Shown here piece by piece: positions 1-6,420 of a DNA stretch of 6,420 nt; within the stretch, counting starts at the first letter, position 1; each line of letters opens with the position of its first letter. The stretch spans positions 1-6,420 of the forward strand of contig JAFZRR010000033.1 of the NCBI GenBank assembly GCA_017619815.1, in the 5' to 3' direction. The notes beneath the pieces were generated by a model. That model worked only from the letters and a program-made list of their open reading frames with translations. It did not search any database and was not told the DNA's origin. A program made the position numbers and the translations under genes. This DNA is from Bacilli bacterium (lineage in GTDB: Bacteria > Bacillota_I > Bacilli_A > RFN20 > CAG-826).

Positions 1-1999
1 AAGATGGATTGGCAATGTTGAAATCAAATCCATCATTGAGCATCTGTATGCTATCCAAGTCATTGAGACCATATAAATCAGAGAAGATAACACGATTGAA
101 CACCGCAGTATTGAGTGGGCTCTTCACTAAGCGGAAGAGATTTAAAACTAAGTCAAATGTTTGAGCAATCTCAAAGTCCACCTTGCCTTCAACGATGACT
201 GGGATATTGTATTTCTTAAATGCTTTAACAAACTTCGCCATAGAAGTCGTAAATGGAACAACAAGGAAATCACCAAATTTTATGTCATCAGGTTGAACAT
301 CTAGTTTTCCAGTTTCTTTATTGAAATAGACTCTATTAATCTTTCTATTGGTCATGAAGTCCACGATGAGTTTAGCAACTTGCTCACAGTCAGAGTCATT
401 TGAGACTTTATATCGATAGACTCCTTCCATCATGTTTGGATCATCAGTGTCTAAGTCTTTTGTGATGTCATCTTCATCAAGTGGAATGTTAATGTGTTCA
501 AGCGCAAATTCCTTAGAAATCTCGTCTGTATAGTTGAGCATATTGTTGAACGATTCATTGAACCATTTTTTCAAGGCGTAATGGCTACGGAAGTTTCTAG
601 TTAAAACTAGAAGCTCTTGATTATCTTGAAAAATCTTCTTGTTATCGAGGTAAGCTTTTACATCAGCGCCTCTAAATGAGTAGATAGATTGTTTTGGGTC
701 ACCAACGATAAATAATGAGCTTTCTTTTGGCTCCATTTTTGTCCAATCTTCTTCTTGTTTAGTTCCTGTTAAATAGAAGAACATTTCGGTTTGAAGAGGA
801 TTGGTGTCTTGGCTTTCATCGAGTAAGAAATATGAATGTCTATCAAAGACGTGATTAATTAATACACGATCGGTTAATGCACTCTTCTTGAATGCTTCGC
901 GTAAGTACAGTAAGAAATCAAAGAATTGGAATTTTCCTTCTTCTCTTAAAGAATCGTTTATTTCTTTTAGCACGCTTAAAATGCAGTACATATAAAGAGA
1001 ATATAAGTACTCATTTAATTTGGCTTGTATCGCACCATATTCTTCATTAAATTCTTGTGTGAATTTTAATAATGAATTTTTCTTGCTCTTATCTTCGATA
1101 TTTGTGATGTAATCACCAAGCGAAGTACTCTTTGCCTCGTCAAGGAAACCATCCATATCTTTAATGGATTTAAGACCTTGTTTTAAGAAATAGATATTGT
1201 CACTCCAATTTGATTTATTGAACGTGAGCATTTTATACGCTCTTTCAATTTCTTTTTTAGCAAGTATTCTTTCTTTGCTTGTTGGTTTAAATAAATCTAA
1301 ATCATCTGGTTGAGATAAGTTTTTAAATATTTCTAAAACATGTTTCTTGTCTTTATCAGTAAAGTATTCATCAAAATCTAACGCTGCTAAAGAGGAGTCA
1401 TAATCCACTTTAAGATTTCTAATATCGCTTAATTCTGCGACACCTTTAACAAAGGCTTTGAAAGGATAATCTATGAAGTTGTTAAATTTAACCACTAAAT
1501 CATGGAGTGAATTATCTGTATTTTTGAGGTAGTCATTATATTTTTCTTTAATGACTTGTTTATATTCTTCTTTAGAAATAACTGATGAAGATGATGGAAT
1601 ACCAAGTTCCGCAGGCATTTCATGAGCAATCATGTTGCAGAAGGAATCGATAGTTCCTAAGAAACATAAATCAATATTTCTTAAAGCTTCTTGGCAAAGG
1701 AGTTTTGATTCATTAGTTCTTTCTGGAAGATATTTATCGCTCTTATCTTTTTCATCACCACTTCTAATAGAAAGCAAGCTTTGGAATCTTTCAAAGAATT
1801 CATTTGCGGCAGCCTTGGTAAATGTAATTGTACAAATCTTATCAACAGAAACTCCAGCTTCCACTAATGAGACCATACGATAAACAAGAGATGTGGTTTT
1901 ACCACTTCCCGCGGAAGCTTCGACGAAATAGTTATGTTTAATATCTTTAACTATCGTCTCTCTTGATAATGAATCGTTGTCTAATAATTTTTCTGCCAT
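1..1999 (-). CDS. addA: AddA-type ATP-dependent helicase/nuclease subunit, N-terminal 666 residues (C-terminus beyond left edge)
   Basis: UvrD/RecB superfamily 1A helicase, the motor subunit that with AddB would process double-strand breaks in the cytoplasm. The frame is open from the ATG at 1999-1997 to base 1, giving 666 residues. The Bacillus subtilis protein is about 1230, so roughly half is missing, including helicase motifs V-VI and any C-terminal nuclease. Visible motifs: Walker A ASAGSGKT (28-35), motif Ia TFTKAAANE (59-67), GTIDSFC (115-121), Walker B DESQD (394-398), motif III GDPKQSIYSFRGAD (433-446) and motif IV RNFRS (468-472). All look catalytically competent. No clear Q-motif glutamine precedes Walker A; that stretch reads more like RecB-like UvrD-family proteins than classical AddA. 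The ATG lies 2 bases after the addB stop, with only a weak AAGAG ahead of it, so translation is probably coupled to addB. Helicase identity is very secure. The AddA name rests mainly on the AddB partner. Confidence 0.87.
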   Translation of the reverse strand, partial: MAEKLLDNDSLSRETIVKDIKHNYFVEASAGSGKTTSLVYRMVSLVEAGVSVDKICTITFTKAAANEFFERFQSLLSIRSGDEKDKSDKYLPERTNESKLLCQEALRNIDLCFLGTIDSFCNMIAHEMPAELGIPSSSSVISKEEYKQVIKEKYNDYLKNTDNSLHDLVVKFNNFIDYPFKAFVKGVAELSDIRNLKVDYDSSLAALDFDEYFTDKDKKHVLEIFKNLSQPDDLDLFKPTSKERILAKKEIERAYKMLTFNKSNWSDNIYFLKQGLKSIKDMDGFLDEAKSTSLGDYITNIEDKSKKNSLLKFTQEFNEEYGAIQAKLNEYLYSLYMYCILSVLKEINDSLREEGKFQFFDFLLYLREAFKKSALTDRVLINHVFDRHSYFLLDESQDTNPLQTEMFFYLTGTKQEEDWTKMEPKESSLFIVGDPKQSIYSFRGADVKAYLDNKKIFQDNQELLVLTRNFRSHYALKKWFNESFNNMLNYTDEISKEFALEHINIPLDEDDITKDLDTDDPNMMEGVYRYKVSNDSDCEQVAKLIVDFMTNRKINRVYFNKETGKLDVQPDDIKFGDFLVVPFTTSMAKFVKAFKKYNIPVIVEGKVDFEIAQTFDLVLNLFRLVKSPLNTAVFNRVIFSDLYGLNDLDSIQMLNDGFDFNIANPS

Positions 2000-2001
2000 A
2001 A

Positions 2002-4608
2002 CTAACTCTTATATTTCGTGCAGACATCTTTAAAGTAGCAGTCTTTGCAAGTGCTCTTATCTGCGTCTTTAAAGTGTCCTGTATCAATTGCGGTTTTTAA
2101 TTCAACCAATGTGTTGATTAAGTTCTGATAATGATCCGCCATTGTATATTCTTTTTCAGTGCTAAATACTTGAGCTTTATTTCTCAAATATCTATATTCG
2201 AAACTTGTAACACTGACTTTGGTTTTCTTTTCAAGAATATATGCGTACAAAGTACATTGAATCATTGATGGAATATCATCGACAAAATGTTTAACTTTTC
2301 TTCCTGTCTTGTAATCAATGATTCGATATGTCTTATCTGGGTTTTCAATAACTTTATCTGGGAAACCATGGATTCTAATTCCCGATGTTGGTTCAACCCA
2401 GGATATGTCTTCTTCTGCCATAACGACATGAAGTTTTTCTTCTAGTTCATAAGCATTTTGCATCATCTTTATAAACTCTTTGCGAGATTTATTAGCAAGC
2501 GCTTCATTATCTGTTGGATTGATAATTAAATATTCATTAAAGCGAGCATTAGCTTGTTCTAAGAATTCCACTAAAGAAGTTTTGGATTTATCTAAATGTT
2601 CCAACAAGTCATGCGCCATGGTGCCGTATTCATTTGCCGGAATGACTTCAAAAACATCAATATCCTCTGGCTGTTCGACACCCAAGACATATTGCAAGTA
2701 AAAACTATATGCACATTTTGCAAAGGTGCCAACTGCAGAAGCGGAAAAAGATTTCTTTAATAATTTATCAACTTGGACATTGGTGTCTTCCTGTTCTTCG
2801 GCGTCTTCGGTTTTGTTTACTTTATTATTCAATAAAGATTTGCCAATACTTGAAATTGGTAAGATGTCATTCTTGAAATATTCGATATAACGGAACTTGG
2901 TTTTATTTTCTTCAAATTCTTTGTCAAAATTAGCGAGCGTTTTCTTTTCGCCATTCTCTCTTTTATATGTTTCAAAAACAACACTGGATGAGTTTTGTGC
3001 TTTTAATGATTGGGAATTATATGATGCCCAAGAAAGATGAACTTCGACATCATATTTCATCGCTTCATCTAAAAGAGTGTCATAGTTATCTTTGTTCTTA
3101 GCAATTTCTCTTGTGGATGCTTCTTTCACTCCGAATGGTTCATAGTCTCTATCAAGAAGTAATGGATTTTCTTTACTTGAACCAGGATAGTTATTAGAGC
3201 TAAATCCTGTAATGAATAAGTATTTTCTTAAGCAAGATGCCGCTCGGGAAATAGAAGTGAAATATAAAGAACCTGGTTGTGGTTTTTCTCTAGCAATCTT
3301 TTGACCAAAGAGTTGTATTCTAACATCTTCGTAATGAACACCATAATCTTTTTCAAATGAAAGCATTCTTAAAATTTTGCCTAAAGCATTATCATCAACT
3401 CTTGGATCTTTAATAATCGAATAACGTTCAATGAAGTTGGCCATTCCATCATTAATGATTTCAATGAACTTTTTCACATAGCCCATTGATTTATATCTAC
3501 TTGTGGATTCATCTTCGTGGTATTTCTCATTGAAGTATCTTCTTACAAGAGTTTCATACGCATCGTATTTAGCAAGATTCTCTTCTGGGTTTTTAAATCC
3601 AACTTTTAGTCTGCCCACTATTTCAGTTACTGAATCTAGTGTGATTTCAAATCTCTTGCTAAGACCTTCGTTAATTGCGGTTAAATCGCCATCAAGATTT
3701 AAATCTTTTTTGAACTTCTCGACATCAAAAGATTCAGAGCTAACGACTTTGAGTAAATATTCATAACGGTAATGATTGGTTATCCAGTCATCTAATAACG
3801 CAAAGAGTTTGCCTGGACCAGTTGAAGTAATGAGTTTCCCAGTACCGATTGTGATTGGTGCTTTTAATAGGTCTCTATAGTTAGAAAGTATGTTTGCGTA
3901 ATTAGCTTCTTCAGCGGAAGCAATTAAGCATTGATCGAATGGAATGCTGTTCTCATAAATGTAATTGAGGATGTCTTCAATTTCGTTAGTTTGACCGAAT
4001 GCTTTTGTGTATCTTTTAATCTTTAAAGGCTTATTTTCTTGATTAATTATTTCTTCTTTAACTTCTTGACCCGCCGCTTTATTTAGCAAAGCTAACTCTA
4101 ATGGTCTGAGGTTATTTTTTTCATAAATTTTGAATTCTATGTCATCGTGTGACTTGATTTTTGCTAACGCTAAACGAACCACGCCTACTTCATCAATAAA
4201 GTGGTTGTCTTGTAAGTACTTAACTAACTTTTCATATGCTTGTTTGACTGCACTATTTTTGGTGACAAACTTATCTGTTGGAAGCTTCTCAAAAATTGTT
4301 TCCTTTTCATTATCAATAATCTGATATCTCAAGTCTTCAAGTGTGGAAACTAGTTCTAAAACATCGTTATAGGTGAAGAGACGAAAATATGTAATTTCTC
4401 TAATTTGGTTATAAAGCGCTGCGGCAATTAAATCGTTCTTAACAAACTTCTCTTGATAGCTAATTCCAGACAACTGCAAAAGGTATTCTGCGAGTTCAAG
4501 CGCAGACATGTAACGTAAATCAAAAGTGGTTTGGTTAAAACTCGATAGAGATTTAATCTTTTCACTTTCGTCTATTGAGTTAGTTAAGACGATGGTTGTT
4601 TTTAGCAT
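2002..4608 (-). CDS. addB: AddB-type helicase-like/PD-(D/E)XK nuclease subunit of AddAB
   Basis: Partner subunit of the AddAB recombination helicase-nuclease (868 residues). The N-terminal two thirds is a degenerate helicase-like region with an AddB/RecC-like strand LFITGFSSNNYPG (464-476). An acidic linker near 595-620 leads to a RecB-family nuclease: H666 in GTMAHDLLEH, D751 in GFPDKV, and D765/K767 in DYKTG. C632 plus C854, C857 and C863 (CxxCx5C) match the four-cysteine iron-sulfur staple of B. subtilis AddB, with the same 3 and 6 residue spacing. In that enzyme AddB cuts the 5'-ended strand and takes part in Chi recognition. Oddities: it is about 300 residues shorter than B. subtilis AddB (about 1166), and the N-terminus has no Walker A P-loop. 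The start is firm: an in-frame TAA lies at 4629-4627 with no start codon between. There is no Shine-Dalgarno; a promoter element sits immediately upstream. The gene is followed after 2 bases by addA. Confidence 0.88.
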   Translation of the reverse strand: MLKTTIVLTNSIDESEKIKSLSSFNQTTFDLRYMSALELAEYLLQLSGISYQEKFVKNDLIAAALYNQIREITYFRLFTYNDVLELVSTLEDLRYQIIDNEKETIFEKLPTDKFVTKNSAVKQAYEKLVKYLQDNHFIDEVGVVRLALAKIKSHDDIEFKIYEKNNLRPLELALLNKAAGQEVKEEIINQENKPLKIKRYTKAFGQTNEIEDILNYIYENSIPFDQCLIASAEEANYANILSNYRDLLKAPITIGTGKLITSTGPGKLFALLDDWITNHYRYEYLLKVVSSESFDVEKFKKDLNLDGDLTAINEGLSKRFEITLDSVTEIVGRLKVGFKNPEENLAKYDAYETLVRRYFNEKYHEDESTSRYKSMGYVKKFIEIINDGMANFIERYSIIKDPRVDDNALGKILRMLSFEKDYGVHYEDVRIQLFGQKIAREKPQPGSLYFTSISRAASCLRKYLFITGFSSNNYPGSSKENPLLLDRDYEPFGVKEASTREIAKNKDNYDTLLDEAMKYDVEVHLSWASYNSQSLKAQNSSSVVFETYKRENGEKKTLANFDKEFEENKTKFRYIEYFKNDILPISSIGKSLLNNKVNKTEDAEEQEDTNVQVDKLLKKSFSASAVGTFAKCAYSFYLQYVLGVEQPEDIDVFEVIPANEYGTMAHDLLEHLDKSKTSLVEFLEQANARFNEYLIINPTDNEALANKSRKEFIKMMQNAYELEEKLHVVMAEEDISWVEPTSGIRIHGFPDKVIENPDKTYRIIDYKTGRKVKHFVDDIPSMIQCTLYAYILEKKTKVSVTSFEYRYLRNKAQVFSTEKEYTMADHYQNLINTLVELKTAIDTGHFKDADKSTCKDCYFKDVCTKYKS

Positions 4609-4614
4609 AGATAA

Positions 4615-4631
4615 ATTATAACAATATTATA
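4615..4631 (-). promoter_or_regulatory. Predicted extended -10 promoter for a leaderless addBA transcript
   Basis: Read on the minus strand, the 24-base gap between the membrane-protein gene and addB contains TGTTATAAT (4623-4615), an exact extended -10 element (TGnTATAAT). A second TATAAT lies at 4631-4626. The hexamer ending at 4615 is 6 bases from the A of the addB ATG at 4608, which is where sigma-A transcription normally begins. No TTGACA-like -35 is found at 16-18 bases, which an extended -10 can tolerate. A very A-rich stretch (about 4640-4665) upstream could act as an UP element. The gap has no Shine-Dalgarno, which fits a leaderless mRNA. This is a prediction from sequence alone; TATAAT-like words occur by chance in AT-rich DNA. 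Confidence 0.5.
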
Positions 4632-4632
4632 G

Positions 4633-5157
4633 TTAAAATTTATATTTTTCTTTTTGTTTTTTTATGATTCCAGTGCGGATTATCAGCTGTGCGACAATGC
4701 CCACAAGAACACCAGTGATAATCGCGGAAATAGCGATGATTGGTAAGTAGAACAAAACATATCCACTTCCTAAGAAGATGATGGCGATAAGTATTTGTCC
4801 AAAGACATGGAAAATAGATCCAACAACACTGACACCGATAATAGAGAACTTCTTTATCAATAGATATAGAAGAATCATCACCATCAAAGAGAATACTGCA
4901 CCTGTAACAGACATCAAGAATCCCATTGAGGCAAATGTACCTCTAAGTAGGCCCACAATTAAAACACGGAGCAAGTCCACGATGACTGCTTCTAATATTC
5001 CAATCTCATAAAGAATAATCAAAATAACAATATTTGCTAATCCGAGTTTTACACCTGGAATGCCAATACTTGGAATAAATGATTCAAGGATAGCAATAAC
5101 AATTGCCCCTGCGGTAAGTACGCCCATCAATGCGATTTTATGAGTGTTCCATTTCAT
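4633..5157 (-). CDS. eetB: Gx/heptaprenyl diphosphate synthase component I family membrane protein, EetB-like
   Basis: Polytopic membrane protein of 174 residues, belonging to the family labelled 'heptaprenyl diphosphate synthase component I' or 'Gx transporter'. About five or six hydrophobic segments are visible (roughly 8-28, 37-56, 57-72, 78-102, 107-131, 134-162), followed by a lysine-rich cytoplasmic tail. Family hallmarks: ESFIP (25-29) and PGVKLGLAN (34-42) after the first segment, RVLIVGLLRG (64-73), and GSIFHVFGQILIA (113-125), where H117 and G120-Q121 match the usual H-x-x-GQ signature. Homologues next to NusG-domain-II proteins are named EetB in the Listeria electron-transfer locus. 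The biochemical role is not settled; quinone or electron transfer, or precursor transport, have been considered. It starts 2 bases after the preceding stop, with GGAG (5169-5166) 8 bases ahead of the ATG. Family assignment is strong; the EetB role is inferred from context. Confidence 0.85.
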   Translation of the reverse strand: MKWNTHKIALMGVLTAGAIVIAILESFIPSIGIPGVKLGLANIVILIILYEIGILEAVIVDLLRVLIVGLLRGTFASMGFLMSVTGAVFSLMVMILLYLLIKKFSIIGVSVVGSIFHVFGQILIAIIFLGSGYVLFYLPIIAISAIITGVLVGIVAQLIIRTGIIKKQKEKYKF

Positions 5158-5159
5158 AA

Positions 5160-5534
5160 TTAAATCTCCACATCATAATTCGCTTTGCCTTCAATAATGA
5201 TATAGACGGCATTATAAGCGCATATTATCGGTCTATTGGTTTCATAGACATAACCCATATTCACACAGTCTTGGTGAGGACATCCACTTTCAACGATTGC
5301 GATACCACCATTTTTGGTATGGATATGAACCACTCCATGAAGGCCATTTACGTAATAGTCTTTCTCTTCTTTTTTGGAGAGATCTATCACTTCCACAACA
5401 TTGTTCTGAACATAGACTTTTGCCTGTAGGTTTTTCTTCGTTTTTAAGGTCAAAACAAAGATAAGTGAAATGACCGCTACAAGGAGTAGGGACCCAATGA
5501 GTATTAAATCGTTTCTTAAGGTCTTTTTATCCAT
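5160..5534 (-). CDS. eetA: Membrane-anchored NusG-domain-II protein, EetA-like
   Basis: Small protein of 124 residues. A short basic N-terminus and one hydrophobic segment (about 9-30) form an uncleaved anchor or signal, leaving an extracytoplasmic domain of about 90 residues. That domain matches the NusG domain II (PF07009-type) family: the core motif ESGCPHQDCVNMGYV (82-96) carries C85 and C90, and C105 follows in RPIICAYN, the usual third cysteine of 'IvCLPN'-like sites. Despite the family name this is not the NusG transcription factor; it lacks the NGN domain. In Listeria the equivalent protein, EetA, is encoded with EetB and is needed for flavin-based extracellular electron transfer. The conserved cysteines could bind a metal or be redox active, which is inference. 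The ATG overlaps the apbE stop as TAATG, and the EetB-like gene follows after 2 bases, so the three are almost certainly cotranscribed. Confidence 0.85.
   Translation of the reverse strand: MDKKTLRNDLILIGSLLLVAVISLIFVLTLKTKKNLQAKVYVQNNVVEVIDLSKKEEKDYYVNGLHGVVHIHTKNGGIAIVESGCPHQDCVNMGYVYETNRPIICAYNAVYIIIEGKANYDVEI
5166..5169 (-). promoter_or_regulatory. Ribosome binding site of the EetB-like gene
   Basis: GGAG on the minus strand, 8 bases before the ATG at 5157, embedded in the last codons of the upstream EetA-like gene. It fixes the start of the membrane protein. It also shows that Shine-Dalgarno initiation is used in this genome, which makes its absence in front of addB more notable. Confidence 0.7.
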
Positions 5535-6420
5535 TAGTGATATAGGACCTCGATAGAACTATTGCTATAAGCAACTTGATTATTCTTGATTATTATTGTC
5601 TTGATATCGAACTGTTGTTCAATGGCCTTAATTTCCTCAATTGTATTGTTCATTAAAGAGGTGCTTAAAGCATCTCCATAAGCCCCATTTTCGGATAAAA
5701 CAATGACGCCATCATTGACGTTAATTGCGGACCCATTTGTGGGGTTGATGATATGGGAATAAGTGACACCATTTATCGATACACCTTGTTCATAAATTGA
5801 GGAGGTAGAAACAAAGCAGTTCTTGGCTTTGATGTAAGCATTCTTTACTTCTTTTAATCCAACAGTAAATAAACCATCTTTGGTTTGCTTTTCGCCAAGA
5901 AGAATTGATGAACTGCCTGCGTTAATTAGGTAGTTCTTAATCTCATTATTTTTAAGATAATCATACACTTCATCTAAAGCATATCCTTTGGCGATACCAC
6001 CCAAGTCAATTTCGACTTCTCCAGTCCTTTTAACGGTGTTTTCTCCAAGGAAAGAAAGACTAGAGTTATTCATTTTTTCTAATTCCGCATTTATCGCGGT
6101 TTCAGAGAGAATTTCTTGATGTCCTAAAGCTTCTTTCCAGGCCTTAGATAAAGACCCGCATAACGGGTTAAAATAGGTCGCTCCTTCAAGTGATACATTA
6201 AAGGATTTTTGGAGTAAACTATAGAGGCTTTCACTGACTTCTATGGCGTCGTTTGTGTGGTTGATCGCGTATACTCCATTAGTTGATTTATTCTCATAGT
6301 TATCAGTAATATTACTGATATTATTCAAGATTTTTTCAACTTCCTTGATATTTTCTTTGCTTCCTTGATAGAGTTTTACATCCACCATTGTATCAAAACA
6401 AAAAACCTTGCTCTCAATAA
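5534..6420 (-). CDS. apbE: ApbE family FAD:protein FMN transferase, N-terminus beyond right edge
   Basis: Flavin transferase that covalently attaches FMN from FAD to a threonine or serine of exported flavoproteins. It acts at the outer face of the membrane and needs Mg2+. It is called FmnB in Bacillota electron-transfer loci. Signature motifs: DLGGIAKGYALD (bases 6007-5972), LINAGSSSILLG just downstream, SHIINPTNG with its histidine at 5755-5753, and GDALSTSL with its aspartate at 5674-5672, matching the usual ADALsTal metal-site segment. An ATG at 6388 gives 284 residues, but the frame stays open to 6420 and the residues before it (VFCFDT, then MVDVKLY) match the conserved family N-terminus 'fdTxxxvxly'. 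The true start, with any signal peptide or lipobox, is therefore outside the window. No ribosome site precedes 6388 (AAGG is 17 bases away). The stop overlaps the EetA-like start by one base. Family identity is secure; the protein it flavinylates is not in view. Confidence 0.92.
   Translation of the reverse strand, partial: IESKVFCFDTMVDVKLYQGSKENIKEVEKILNNISNITDNYENKSTNGVYAINHTNDAIEVSESLYSLLQKSFNVSLEGATYFNPLCGSLSKAWKEALGHQEILSETAINAELEKMNNSSLSFLGENTVKRTGEVEIDLGGIAKGYALDEVYDYLKNNEIKNYLINAGSSSILLGEKQTKDGLFTVGLKEVKNAYIKAKNCFVSTSSIYEQGVSINGVTYSHIINPTNGSAINVNDGVIVLSENGAYGDALSTSLMNNTIEEIKAIEQQFDIKTIIIKNNQVAYSNSSIEVLYH
5548..5551 (-). promoter_or_regulatory. Distant Shine-Dalgarno of the EetA-like gene
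   Basis: GAGG on the minus strand lies 13 bases before the ATG at 5534, longer than the usual 5-9. Because the start codon overlaps the apbE stop (TAATG), initiation probably relies largely on ribosomes finishing apbE. The assignment is tentative. Confidence 0.35.

Noticed and set aside
4609..4632. Possible hairpin (ATAA/TTAT) in the gap between the two modules
   Set aside because: The stem is only four A-T pairs with no following U-tract on the minus strand, too weak for an intrinsic terminator. Overlapping TATAAT words explain the symmetry.
4641..4664. T-rich run on the plus strand that could look like a terminator tail
   Set aside because: No GC-rich inverted repeat precedes it and no plus-strand gene ends here. 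It is the complement of the lysine/glutamine-rich C-terminus of the EetB-like protein.
1632..5011. Several plus-strand open frames of about 64-87 codons (for example 1632-1883, 2480-2701, 3503-3766, 4130-4324, 4778-5011)
   Set aside because: They lie wholly antisense to well-supported minus-strand genes with intact motifs, show no recognisable domains, and have low-complexity Ser/Leu/Lys-rich translations typical of reverse-strand shadows.
5160..5534. NusG-domain protein as a transcription elongation/antitermination factor
   Set aside because: It has an N-terminal membrane anchor, no NGN domain, and the three-cysteine motif of the exported NusG-II family.
6150..6200. SLEGAT within ApbE resembling an FMN-attachment motif (self-flavinylation)
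   Set aside because: It falls where ApbE family members carry the conserved 'GxFDPT'-like segment (here GATYFNP), lacks the leading aspartate of the target motif, and is best explained as part of the catalytic fold.
1..6420. Mycoplasma-type genetic code (TGA = Trp), considered because of the AT-richness and the short AddB
   Set aside because: All the long frames are uninterrupted under the standard code, tryptophans at conserved-looking positions use TGG, and no in-frame TGA is needed to extend any gene.

Overview
The window is AT-rich and densely coded, with every recognisable gene on the minus strand, so transcription runs from the right edge to the left. The protein families (AddB/AddA recombination enzymes, a NusG-domain-II protein, a Gx-type membrane protein, ApbE) and the codon use (AGA-rich arginine, TTA leucine) point to a low-GC member of the Bacillota. 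It could be a deep Bacilli, Erysipelotrichia or Tenericutes-related lineage, but the genus cannot be read from the sequence. Tryptophan is encoded by TGG and no reading frame is crossed by TGA, so the Mycoplasma/Spiroplasma code is not in use.

In order of transcription: (1) 6420-5534, ApbE, a flavin transferase with its N-terminus cut by the right edge; (2) 5534-5160, a small membrane-anchored NusG-domain-II protein resembling EetA; (3) 5157-4633, a Gx/heptaprenyl-diphosphate-synthase-component-I-type membrane protein resembling EetB; (4) 4608-2002, AddB, a helicase-like nuclease subunit; (5) 1999-1, AddA, an active-site-intact helicase subunit whose C-terminal half lies beyond the left edge. 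There are no RNA genes, insertion sequences, CRISPR arrays or non-coding stretches over 300 bases. The longest gene-free gap is 24 bases.

The genes form two functional modules. The first three overlap or are separated by 2 bases, and resemble part of the Bacillota flavin-based extracellular electron transfer locus: ApbE attaches FMN to exported proteins, and EetA/EetB are membrane components thought to help electrons leave the quinone pool. The NADH dehydrogenase, quinone-synthesis and flavinylated-substrate genes of that locus are not in view. The second module is the AddAB double-strand-break repair helicase-nuclease. The two meet at a 24-base gap that lacks a Shine-Dalgarno sequence but carries a perfect extended -10 promoter element placed so that transcription would begin at or very near the addB ATG. 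This suggests a leaderless addBA transcript.

No wholly new system is visible. The points most worth a second look are the predicted leaderless promoter, the absence of a P-loop in the short AddB, the RecB-like N-terminus of AddA, and the partial electron-transfer cluster.
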